A stretch of DNA of 64,000 nucleotides from Chaetorhynchus papuensis (Eukaryota > Chordata > Aves > Passeriformes > Rhipiduridae), in NCBI GenBank assembly GCA_013396525.1, contig VWYX01000795.1, positions 248,001 to 312,000 of the forward strand. The letters run 5' to 3'. The stretch's first letter is position 1; every line of letters begins with the position of its first letter. Below are positions 47,310-57,399 of this stretch, piece by piece. Under the pieces are notes generated by a model that was not told where the DNA came from, did not search any database, and saw nothing but the letters and a program-made list of their open reading frames with translations. Both the position numbers and the translations under genes were made by a program.

Positions 47310-47861
47310 GAGGAGGGAGGATCAGTTTGATCGTGACTTGCAGTCCTCGTGAATATCTAAGTTCTGAAGAGGAATCCACATGAGTCGGACAAACATTTGG
47401 CTGAGCTAAATCTAAGCAGAAACTTTGGGATTTGGCCCAGTGGCCGTAAGAGCTCACTTCCTCACAGCATTTCCTCCCCAGATGACAAATGAGTATTTCA
47501 CCAGGGTACCAGCTTATCTCACCTAGGCCAGCTGTGAAAGCTCATACCAAGTCCACCTTCTAAAAGTACCATTTCACCTGGTGTTGGATTTTTCCCTCTT
47601 CCCTCAGTGATAAATTCAGCAAACCTTTCATTTTTGTTTCAGAAATATTATACACCAAATCCCAGGTCTTAACGAAAGCTGCTATATGCAGTATCTTATA
47701 AACATAAAAGTAGGACAAGAGATATGAAAATGAAATCCCATGGCCCACTCAGTTGTGGGAATTTCTTTTGTAATAATAGCCAGTGCAGCAAATGTAGCTC
47801 AGCTCATCTAAAATTGCTCATATGCCTGTTCCATTTTCTTCTTTAAAGCAGCTTTGCTATT

Positions 47862-47878
47862 AAAAAAAAAAAAAAAAA
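47862..47878. repeat. Poly-A homopolymer (17 bases)
   Basis: There is an uninterrupted run of 17 A. It lies just beyond the low-coordinate end of the minus-strand LINE fragment at 47.9 kb and is not a tail of that element, which would lie as T on this strand. Confidence 0.9.
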
Positions 47879-47889
47879 TTAAAAATGTT

Positions 47890-48340
47890 TTGTCCATATA
47901 TTGATCCCACAATTATACTGGCCAGCTTCTCCAGCACCTTCAGATAAATCCTATCCAGCCCTACCCCCTGGTATTGAGTACATCCAGCTTCTTTCAAGTC
48001 TCTAAGTTGTTTGATCTCTCCCCACTGAGGAAGGGCTGTCCCTCTTCATCCCACATCATGCCAGTTTCAAAGCAGCTTTTCCTCATGAATACTGAGGCAA
48101 GACAGTCCTTGAGTACTTAAGCCTTTTTTGCTCCATTGTAACCAGTGCTTCTTCTACACCCATCCCTGGGTCCTGAATTTACTTTGGAACTAACATTCTC
48201 AGAATCTAATGCCCCTCAGTAGTTTTAGCTCCAGCTGGGCTTTGGCCTTCCTAATTTTGACACTAAGTTTTTAACACTGCTCTATTTGTACTGCCTGTCC
48301 TTGTTTCTACCTCTTCTCCACTTCCTTCTCGTGAGATAGG
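47890..48340 (-). mobile_element. Ancient CR1 LINE, ORF2 region between endonuclease and RT
   Basis: The minus strand contains KIRKAKAQLEL exactly (plus 48222-48254), the hallmark of CR1 ORF2 in the linker before the reverse transcriptase. About 130 bases further on comes LKDCLASVFMRKSC, matching the CR1 block LNAFFASVFTGK. Then, near 47900-47950, comes nucleotide-level similarity to the RT-start block that in CR1 encodes IHPRVLRELAD (here GGTGCTGGAGAAGCTGGCC on minus). Stops and small deletions break every frame. The copy is old and dead. Confidence 0.82.
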
Positions 48341-50014
48341 TCAATGAGAAGCTCCCCAACTGGACACGCAGACCTTCTCCAGAAATTTAGTCTTTCCACA
48401 GGGTGGGATTCATTCCTGAGCTCTCAGTAAGTTACCTTTAGAAATCAGCCAGCTTTCCTGGGCACTCTTCCCCTTTACAGCAGCTCCCTAAGGGATCATG
48501 CCAGGCAAACCTTGAACAAGTCCCTTTTTGCTTCCCCAAAAACCAGGGTCCTCTGCTCACCTTTCAGCCTTCCTCTGTGCCCCAACCTCCAGCATCTCGT
48601 GTCTCTGCATCCTGCTCTGCCCTGTGTGACCAGAGCTGCCACCAGCTCTTCCCTGCTTGTGAGGAGCAGGATGAGTCAATCAGTGGGGTTCTGGGTTGTC
48701 AAACCACCACCCCAAGGAGGAGAGCCTGCCAGCAGGATCGTGCTGCGGGTTTGGAGCTAGTGCCTGTTCCCAAGGAGCAAGAACCTTTCTGCCACGGGTG
48801 AGCGTTGTCTGTCTGTACCACCACGCATTGCCAGCCACAGGCACTATTAAACTTCGTAAGACTGGTCCATAATAGTTGCCCTGAAGAGCTGGTCCTCTAT
48901 TTTTAGATAAGTGAGAGCTTTTCTATCAATTACAGTGATAGGTAGTACAATGAAAATGATATTTCTTTTAAAATCTGGACTTTGGAACTCCTTTCTGAAA
49001 ATAACAGGAATATCAGCTCAAATTACTTCTTATCAATTGCTGATGTAATTTTTTCATGTGAAATACAGCTTTCCAGCTTGTTTCAATTCTTAATTATTTT
49101 TTGGTATGACAACCACATGTCTTACCATGTTCCATTTAAAGACTTCTTGTTTTTAAATTTTGATGCAGCATCTGAGTCTTAGAAGGTGATTCTGGCAGTT
49201 AAAAAAACAAAACAGTATTGTACAGAGATTTTTTTTTAGAATTAATTAAGAAAATTACCATGTCTGCACTTAAGCACTTTATTAAGCACAACTACACTTT
49301 GCTCAATATGTGATTATGAAACCATTGATTTGTTTTAGCAAATATACATTTGAATGCATTGTGGGGGTGGGGAAAAGTTTGCAGCATAGTGGTAAATGGA
49401 GTCTTATGTCTCTGACAACTATAGCATGTCTGAAAAATCTCACTCAAGGATAAAAATGGTATAATTATGGGAGAAAAAAATATATTGGTTTGGCACTGGC
49501 AGCAGTTTGCCAGGCTGGGTGGCTAAACCAGTACAGTCTGCACCAGTGAGACATGACCTTAATACCATGTTGCACTTCAATAATGTTTTTATAGCATCTG
49601 GAATCTTCAGTGTTGACATTTAGACCCAAAAATGTAAAACATGATGAAAAAGGGGTTACCTTTGAGACTTTTCTCATCTGAAAGATTTTAAGACTTCTTT
49701 TCCTACAGGAGAAAAAGATAACAGTTCTGTCAGAGCTGGTGAGTGTGGTACATGTGTTTTAGGCAGTTTTAGTCTGCTGGGTCAAAAAATAAAGGTGCAG
49801 AGTGTTGGTTTAATTGTTACCATCTTACCACATTAATTCTTCTTTTCCTATGTCATTCTTTTTGATCCTTGAGGTTCACACTGCAGATTGTCACTACCAG
49901 AAGCTCTAATTTTAGCATCAGAGATCCTAAAATGAGATCCTTGTTCCTGGGGATGAAGAACACACTGAAGATGGATAGAAATGCCAGTAATTCTCTGGAG
50001 TAATTAGTGACTTA
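48341..50014. other. Noncoding stretch, no gene recognised
   Basis: The GC-richer part at 48500-48800 has two overlapping plus frames (74 and 82 codons) and a minus-strand open segment at 48561-48652 bounded by GCAG and AAG|GTGAGC. Its first part may be further decayed LINE sequence, but I could not align it. A candidate microexon at 49709-49738 is listed separately. Confidence 0.5.
49709..49738 (+). other. Candidate 30-nt microexon
   Basis: A strong acceptor (AAGACTTCTTTTCCTACAG) and a GTGAGTG donor bound exactly 30 nt that read EKKITVLSEL with no stop and keep phase. Microexons of this size occur in neuronal genes, but a 30-nt open segment is easily found by chance and the last exonic bases (CTG) are not the preferred AAG. 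Confidence 0.15.
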
Positions 50015-51075
50015 ACACAGAAATCTGGGAACAGACAATTTGGCCCATCTAGTCCAATATTTTTTATTCCAGTCATATGTATCAGCCACCAGTAAGCTTT
50101 TCTTTCAGAACTCAAAAGTTGTGTGGTTCTTTGTTGCCTTTGCTGCAGTCAAGTGAAACTCTGCAGTCCTTGAGCATTTTAAGGACCATGTAGAAAAGAA
50201 AGTATTTTTTCCCTAATGTCTTATTCCTTGATTTCAAGGTTCTAGGTTAATAGTGTTAGGTAGGCCACCTCTGTAATGTAATCTCTGTTCACAAATCATT
50301 ATTGCTTATTCCCTATCTTACCCTAATTGTCTTTATCTAATCAGGTTTGCATGTTGGCACTCATGCCTAAGTACCTGAATGCTACCAGCAGGAACTTGAT
50401 TCTAGTATCTACAGGAGCATATTATCTTCTAGATAATCGCTCACCCTTCCACAGAGAGCCACTCATATTTCAATTTTAGTTTAGCTTTATTTTTTTTCTG
50501 TTATGGACACTTGCTATATCTGCCCATGTATAAAGTTTAGAGACTGACCCAGGAGCAATGGACTGGATGGAATTTCCCAGTGCATCAAGTTCTACTTATC
50601 TGGTATTCCTGGCAAACAACCTGCATCTTCCTTTTTATAAACTCACCAACCTCTGGTTTAAAACTATGTAGATTCTGTCGTCCCTTATTTCCACTGTACT
50701 TTTAAAACAACCAAAACCTTACTGCTCTGATAGTTATAAGCCATCCCAGATTTCCATCTAGTTTTATTCACAGCCAATTTATACTCTTTAGTTCCTGTGC
50801 CAGTATTGTTCTTGAGCATAAGTGGCTCTTTCCCTTCCAGGTGTTTTACCTGTTTAACATTTACAGAGAGTAACCAGGTCCTCTTTCAGCTTTTGCTTTT
50901 CTAAGCTGAACAAGCTCTCTACTCTAAAACACTTTCCATTATTGTCATCAATTCTCCGCACCTGTTCCAGTCTGAATTCCCTCTCCCTCAGTCACTGATA
51001 CTCAGAAGTGCACACAAAACTCCAGATAAGGTTTTGGCAGAGTCACTTACACCTGCATGAATATGTCTCTCTTTT
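50015..51075 (-). mobile_element. Ancient CR1/L3-like LINE 3' end
   Basis: Read on minus, the order of blocks follows the 3' part of old amniote CR1/L3-type elements: CTGGAGTTTTGTGTGCACTT, then TTGTTCAGCTTAGAAAAGCA, GGACCTGGTTACTCTCTGTA, GGCACAGGAACTAAAGAGTA, TAAATTGGCTGTGAATAAAA, CTAGATGGAAATCTGG, ACTATCAGAGCAGTAAGGTT. Much nearer the end come CTTACTGGTGGCTG and TTGGACTAGATGGGCC. The familiar counterparts are GTTTAGCCTGGAAAAGAGAAG, ATAAACTGGCCATGAATAAA, ACCATCAGAGCAGTGAGG and TAGATGGACC. Divergence is high and it has no coding capacity. The sequence up to about 51330 may belong to the same element, but I could not align it. Confidence 0.82.
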
Positions 51076-53234
51076 TTTCCCTACAATTACTTCAATTGAC
51101 AAATCCAAGCACTGTGCTTCAAGGCAGCTTCTCATTAGCAGCTCATAGTCTGATTCTGATCAGTTAATACAGCCCAAAGCACTTATCCCCTCCATTATTC
51201 CCACCTGGCATTCTCACAACACTTTCTCCAAGATATTTCTGCAGGAATGGCTTCATTCATTCAGTTTTAGCAATTTGAATGTTAGTGGTCAGGCTCATCA
51301 ACTTTAAAGTATCTGTCAATTTAGACAGGTGATTCCCACTGTGATTCATCCTGTCTCCAACAGATTTCCAATACTAACTCGATGTCTCCACCCAAAGATC
51401 ACACAGAATCTGGGACACACAGGCCATATTCCCATGTAAATAGTCAGCCTTGCCTAAGACATTGGGGCCATTTTGTCACATGCTGGCCCTGTAAGTCCCA
51501 TGTCCTCCACCATCTCCCCAGACCTCTCTGAGCTTACACCATCCCTGGCCAATGCAAATGTGAAAACCAAAGCTCCCACACTGACAATCAGGTTCACCCG
51601 CTCTGTGTAAATACTGAAACACTCAGCCATGAATTACCCAGCACCAAAGAGATACATAAGATGTGTTTTCACAGAAACCAGTTGGGATTGAGAAGGATGA
51701 ACTGGAAGACAGCAACAGGGCTTGGAAGGGATATTAGGAAGGATTATTAGGAAGAAGGTAAGGACTGGACTACTGCTCATTTTCCTGGAACAGCTGTATG
51801 GGCAGACCAAGACCTGAGACAGCTTTAAAGCTGGATGAACCAGAGAGAGGACAGACTATAGGACAGCTCCAGCCATGGCTGCAGGAGGGGTAAGGGGAGC
51901 TGCTGAGGAAAACACTTTCTCCTAGATATCAAAGAAACAATTGAAACTCACTACCATGGCCTTTCTCACTCAGAAACATTAAAGACAAAAATGTTTACTG
52001 GCATTTCTTTATGATCTGAGCACAGGCCTTTTTTTCCAGGATAATTTCTCAGATGATTACTGAATATAGCATGGGAAGGCCAATCAGGACTATAGCAATG
52101 TTTGGGAAACAGCCTTTGACCACACTTGCCTGCTTTTTCTCATAGTTTGAAATGGGCAAAGCCAGAACAGACATGAGACAAGCCCATACTATTTCTGCAA
52201 AAGCTGTTGTTGCGGTCTAAAAGAAAATAGTGGTTAAAAATTAATTTACTCTTTTTGTGTATGAAAAACCCAGCAGCGGAACAGTCATGTCTGATTTGAC
52301 AGGCAGGTCAACAAGGTAGGACTAGGTCTGTCCATTGATTCCAAGGCCAGGGAAGCAAGACTTTCTCTGAATCTGCTTATCTGAGCAACTCCCAGTTGTT
52401 GTGGTTTGCCTAGATGGCCCTCCTCCAAATTTTGCTCTCAGGCCCACTCCCATCGTTTTCCCTGACCACAACTCTCCTGCTCTTATCATTGCAAATGATC
52501 TGCCATTTTGGCACACTAGGAGTCACTTTTTCAATTTCTTTGGTTTTGAGGTTGTTTTGTTATTGTTGTTATTCAGCATTTCAGCTGAAGGAGTGAAGGT
52601 TGTTCAGTGTATTGCTGACCTTTTTAGGTGCAGCCACCAATCTGCTCCCATCGGTGAGGGTCAGCTCTCACCAGATGTAGTTGGACCCCTCTTGCATCTC
52701 TCAGCTTTGAGGCTGCTGTGAAGTCTGTCCAGACATCCAAGGCTCTCTTTAAGATGCAGTGGGCTGGAAGGCAGATGGGAATCTCCTGCCATTGCATCTG
52801 ACATGTGGCTGAGAGGAGAAAGGAGAAGTAACTCTTGTATTCTGGGCAAGAAGAGTTCAAAATCAGGGGCAGAGCTGTGTGAGATTACACTAAAGGATTC
52901 CCAGCGAGTCCTTACAGTGACTGGGTAATCAATATAACACTGATTTTGTGCAAGAGAAGAGACTTCTTCCAGCTACAGTCTCTCTCACATCTGCATTGCC
53001 CTAGTGACAAGGGATTCAGGGTGGTGAGAAGGTCTGTGTGTGAGTAGCAGCCTGAGACATGGGCCCTGCCAGTGGCTGCCCAAGGGGTTGAAAAGCTTGG
53101 TAGAGTCTTGCCTACAGGAAAAATCATAATTTGTTGTTCCACTTGAGAAAGTACTGTCTGAGTGCAGAAAGCCCCCTCCAGATACAACCCTGAGCTTGAT
53201 TTCAAGTGACTGGCATTTTTCCTCACATTTTCAG
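51076..53234. other. Noncoding stretch, no gene recognised
   Basis: This is unique sequence with a C/T-rich part at about 51080-51560. Frames of 62-117 codons at 52.3-53.3 kb overlap on both strands and lack family motifs. A pyrimidine-tract acceptor at 51660-51674 followed by a 20-codon open stretch ending in a stop was noted but not called. Confidence 0.5.
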
Positions 53235-53271
53235 GTTCATCTTCAGCCAGTGACACAATACACAACCACAG
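53235..53271 (+). other. Candidate 37-nt exon
   Basis: A strong acceptor (TTTTTCCTCACATTTTCAG) and a CAG|GTAAGC donor enclose 37 nt. Two of the three frames have no stop. The length is not a multiple of three, so including or skipping it would shift a frame. No product can be named. Confidence 0.18.
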
Positions 53272-55070
53272 GTAAGCTACCTGTGTACCATCTTTCTATT
53301 GTTGGCATGTTTTAAAGACTGTTAGAAGTTAACAGTGCATGTCTCAATACTATGAAATTGCCAGTGATAATGCCCACATTCTACTTTACAACTTTCAGAC
53401 AGTGAAGTTTAGTTGCCTTACCATAAAAATGTGCTACAGACGTGCTAGAAGAATCAACATTTTTCAACCTTAATGAACCCTGCTTCTCCATCCTAGGAAA
53501 GATTTTTTGGAAGTGTGTTATCTCAGTGCCTCTGAAAAATAGGGCACTAGATATGTTTCACAAAGCAATACAAATTCATAAAGCTGGGATTGCTCTGTAT
53601 TTTTTATTCTCTCATAGTCCATGCATCCACCTGGCACTTAATGCATCATAAATGCTATAATAAGCATGTCAATGCACACATCCATTCAATTTTGGCAAGT
53701 TCTTGATTGCAGTCTTTTGTATGGAGGCAGTTGCAGATAGGAATTGTAACAGACAGTAAATCTAACTGACTGAATTGGCAACAATAGCTGTAATGAAGAT
53801 TTGCATTTTTAAAGGCATGTAATTAACACCAGTATTAGCTTCTTCCTCCAGCTAAAAAGTCAAGCTGAACTACCTTTTGCTGAACTTATTTTGGGTTTTG
53901 TATTTCTTTTGCTTTGGTGACAAGTATAAGGCATGCAGATCAGCTGCTGCCCAGGTACTGTTTTGAATATTGCTGCTACAAATGGTTAATCCATGGGAGA
54001 GAAAAGCAGGACAAATGCATAAATGTGCTAAGAACCAATGGATGGAACAAATACATAGCTTATCTCAGGGCCTGATCTGAGACATTACCCTTAGAAAACT
54101 TGGCTTTACTCTGTTTTCTACAGCAAAATTTCACAATGCATAAGGCAAGAAGAATTTCCTTCCATAGTTGTTTCACTTTTATTGTATTTCATATGCACAT
54201 TCACCTAATGCACACAGTAGTAAACACAGAAACGGCTTTGGTGTCCTTTGTGTTCCCTCAGCCTTTAGACTCTCAGTTTGAACACACCCCTCTGAAGGCA
54301 TGACATTTAATCCAGTTATTTCATTTTTTTAAAACACCACCAAATACAAAACAGAACAATATTATGGTAGACAAAATACTAATGATAATGGCCTTGAACA
54401 ACTTAAAAACCACATATCAACCAATAAGGCTGAGCTCCCAATTTTTGCAATGCCATTTATTGATTATTTCTATAATTTTTTATTTTCCAGATATTATTTC
54501 TTTAGCTGAAATCTCCTTCAGCTTGTTTAACAAGCTCAATAATTGCCAGTAATACCAATGAAGAATTATTTACTTGAGCTTTCTCTGGGCCAGAACATGA
54601 GGGTTCTATCTAAAATTTACTCAGTTCTTTGTCAAACTTCCATGAGAGTTGACTGGTCCTTGCCTTTTGAAAGATATAAGCTGTTTTACAGGATGCAGAG
54701 TAGTTTATGAGAAGAATTCATCAAACTGTATGAAGAGTTAAAAAGCAAGATTAAGCATGAACCTTTTAGATGTCATTGTGGGATGTGAGATGAAGTCCCT
54801 CCCAGTCTTGCTTATGACACAGCATGGAAATTTTGGTTCTCTAAGTTAAAGTTCTTCACATGTCTTTTACATGCACGGTGCTATACCAGAAAGCTGTTTT
54901 GAGTTGAAGGATGCTATGCAACAATCCTCTATAACTGGAAGAACTGTGCCATTTTAAAATAAAAGATTCAAAGCCAAATTGAGTTTTGCTCCTGTATGTA
55001 TTTATTTGAATCATGCTCATGGTTTCAACAGGAAAATAATTTACTCATTGTTTTACTGTGCTGGTACATT
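53272..55070. other. Noncoding AT-rich stretch, no feature recognised
   Basis: The sequence is unique and AT-rich. The open frames of 62-70 codons are unremarkable. No repeat, RNA gene or strong splice-bounded segment was seen. Confidence 0.6.
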
Positions 55071-55113
55071 ACAGAATCAGAGACTCACAGAATATTCTCA
55101 GTAGGAAGATATT
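55071..55113 (-). mobile_element. CR1 LINE 3' terminal stub
   Basis: ACAGAATCAGAGACTCACAG and AATATTCTCAGTAGGAAGAT are the reverse complement of the extreme 3' end of a CR1, as in the 22.8-kb copy. Only ~43 bp are recognisable. CR1 insertions this short occur because target-primed reverse transcription often stops early. Confidence 0.6.
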
Positions 55114-55230
55114 ACCTTTCCATGTACCTCATATTTAAATTAAATGTTGCCATTAGTTTTCAGTTCGTTTATAAGAACGTACATTCTACAACTGAAATTA
55201 ATCTCTAGAGGGAGACTTATAGAAGAGTGG

Positions 55231-55516
55231 ATTCACCAAGAGAAAAACTTGCTTGACCAGTCTGACATCACTGTTTGGCACGACTGGCCAGGCAGATGAG
55301 GGAAGAGCAGTGGATGTTGTTTTCCTCGACTTCTACTTAGAGGATGACAAAGCAGTGGAATATCTCCTTCTCTGGAGATACTTGAAACTTGCCTGGGCTC
55401 AATCCTGTGCAGCCAGCTCTAGGAGAACTTGCTTTAGCAGGAGGGAAGGACCAGATGATCCCACTGTGGTTCCTTCCAACTCCAACCATTCTGGGATTCT
55501 GTAATTCTGGGATTCT
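55231..55516 (+). mobile_element. CR1 LINE with internal deletion (RT start fused to 3' UTR)
   Basis: Plus frame from 55231: TCLTSLTSLFGTT, then GQADEGRAVDVVFLDF, the CR1 reverse transcriptase through motif A (family: DEGRAVDVVYLDFSKAFD). The match stops at FLDF, near 55335-55340. The DNA then jumps into the CR1 3' UTR: AGGATGACAAAGCAGTGGAA, TCTCCTTCTCTGGAGATACT, GGACCAGATGATCCCACTGT, GGTTCCTTCCAACTCCAACC, ending in ATTCTGGGATTCTGTA with a repeated ATTCTG unit (intact CR1 tail). Most of the RT, including its catalytic YADD-type motif, is missing. A second small deletion lies after GTGGAA. It is inert. Confidence 0.92.
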
Positions 55517-56654
55517 GTAGCATTGTTAGTGTTATTGTGACATCAATTTCCAAAATTCCTTAATATTTTTCCTACATAAATGCGCACACACGATTAAAAG
55601 TGGGACAATAAAAAAATGATTTGTTGAGTCCATGAGAATTTAGAAATATGCCAGCAAGTTTTTCTTCTGCATCCTAAGAAAAGGGTGAAAAACCAGCAAG
55701 GAGTAGCTTCCAACCTAAACTTTAGAAGGAAAAACTAAAAACAAACAAGCTAAAGGCAGAAAATTAGACTAGACTGGATATCAAATAACTTCTAAGGCTT
55801 ACAGAAAAATAAACTGAAACTAAAGCAATGCTACTTAAACATCCAGAGGAAAACCACACAAATGAAACAATCTCTATATTTTTGCTTATTCTTATTTCAT
55901 GTGTGTGCTCTCCTTGCTCTGAATAGATAGAGCCATTCATTGCATTCAAATATACCTTATCTTTTGATTATGGACACAGCTCCATTCTGCTTAGGCGAGT
56001 CAGTGGCATACCTGAAAGATGCGAAGTGGTCAAAAAAGCTAGAGCCCCTTTCATCTTCTGCCAGCAGAGGATCTGGCCCCTGGACACTTACGTACAGAAG
56101 GAAAGCCAAAGAAAGCATGCTGTCAGGGAAAGTCTCCATTTGCTGCTACTTTGCTTGTCCAAACTAAACTGCAACTTTTGTTTTTCCCCAAAATGCGCAT
56201 AAAATATGTCATGTGGAAATCAAAAATTTTCTCTGTGAGCAGGAGCAGTTCTGCCCAACCTTGCAGCTACATGGGGAAAAAAAAGATAATAAAACGGACA
56301 AAAGAAGCTCCATTTGCACAGTCATTTTCCACAAGATGTTTTCACTTCAGCCTGCAGAGACATTATGGGGCAGGCAAGGAAGGAAAAATAAAAGCATCTG
56401 AGCAGAGGATCTGCAGCCAAACCATCGCTTGCTGACACCACTGGCACTGTGTCAGCTGAGGTGAAGGCAACAATTCAACATCCCAGACAACCAACAACTA
56501 GACCAACACTGTGGCCTGGTATGGAAGGAGAAAACTCTTCAGTAGGACAACTCTGAAAAAAATCTTATATATTCCTGCTTTAGACAACATCTTCTGTATG
56601 ATAACAAAGTACAAAATTACTTCAGTCTTCATTTCCATTTTCCTTCATGAATAG
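55517..56654. other. Noncoding stretch, no gene recognised
   Basis: The sequence is unique. Frames of 60-94 codons on both strands near 55.9-56.4 kb overlap and have no family motifs. Confidence 0.55.
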
Positions 56655-56754
56655 GAGTACCTGTACCTGCTACAAAGAAGGTGGATATTTAAAGACCCAA
56701 AATCATGGCCAAAATAGATGAAATAAGCATAACTACTGACTTCAGACCTAACAG
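56655..56754 (+). other. Candidate exon with translation start (100 nt)
   Basis: A pyrimidine-rich acceptor (TTCCATTTTCCTTCATGAATAG) precedes the segment, and a perfect CAG|GTGAGT donor follows it. An ATG at 56705 in good start context (ATCATGG: A at -3, G at +4) with an in-frame upstream TAA opens 16 codons plus two bases to the donor: MAKIDEISITTDFRPN. This is the layout of a 5' UTR exon with a start codon, but the coding part is too short to identify, and no next exon was found. Confidence 0.22.
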
Positions 56755-57399
56755 GTGAGTCAGCAGCCAGATTCTATTTCCCTTGTAGAAGTCAGAAAAC
56801 AAATTAAGCTGACAGCATGCCTCTAATGGTGATGACATCACTGAGAGCAGAGTTATTTTCAGTCTCTACAGCACCGGTAAAGGAGAAGCATAAAAGAGAC
56901 AAAAGGAAACTTAACTTTTTACTCATGCCTACTCCTAATATATTTGCTTTGCACCCCCTCCCTCAAGTCAGGTATTTTTTGCTATTGTCATTCTGTGTTT
57001 AAAAGTATACACACATTTTTCAAAAGCTTGTAACTGAATAAAACTTTTCTCTTTCTTTCTTTAGGAAGCACCAAAACATAAGATTTACAGCAATTTTAGC
57101 CATGTATGAAGGGGGAACAAGTCCTCCAAATACTTTAGAACTGCATCTAAATAAAACAGGGAAGAGTTTAAACCATTTGCCAAAATGTTCAAAAGTCACC
57201 TTGTATGAATTCTGTCAGTCTTCAGCTGCCCAGCCTGTGAGCCCCACAGGATAGTACAGAATGTGGCTCTACATCTGCAAAAATACCTCTTTCTCAACTG
57301 CACTGCTTTCTTTTAAAGTGGAGGTGGAAAAGCTTCTGCTTTTTGACAGTACAAAAACTGCACTTTGAAGAGTTTTCTAACTTGGGAAAAAAAAAGACT
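56755..57399. other. Noncoding stretch, no gene recognised
   Basis: The sequence is unique and AT-rich with a C/T-rich run near 57045-57065. There is one 61-codon open frame (56817-57002) and no repeat recognised. Confidence 0.55.

Larger units (their letters stand above)
46771..47889. other. Noncoding stretch with microsatellite
   Basis: An open plus frame of 128 codons (46925-47311) ends in a poly-leucine stretch that is simply the translation of the TTA/GTT microsatellite at 47251-47309. No other features support it as a gene. A poly-A run lies at 47862-47878. Confidence 0.6.

Noticed and set aside
46925..47311. 128-codon plus-strand frame ending in poly-leucine
   Set aside because: The poly-Leu end is the translated TTA/GTT microsatellite, and the remainder has no recognisable features.
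48561..48652. Minus-strand 92-nt open segment with GCAG acceptor and AAG|GTGAGC donor
   Set aside because: Two frames are open because of GC-rich composition, the acceptor tract is mediocre, and the area may be old LINE sequence.
51675..51737. 20-codon open stretch after a TTTTCACAG acceptor on plus, ending in a stop
   Set aside because: It is too short and purine-rich, with no poly-A signal placed to make a convincing last exon.
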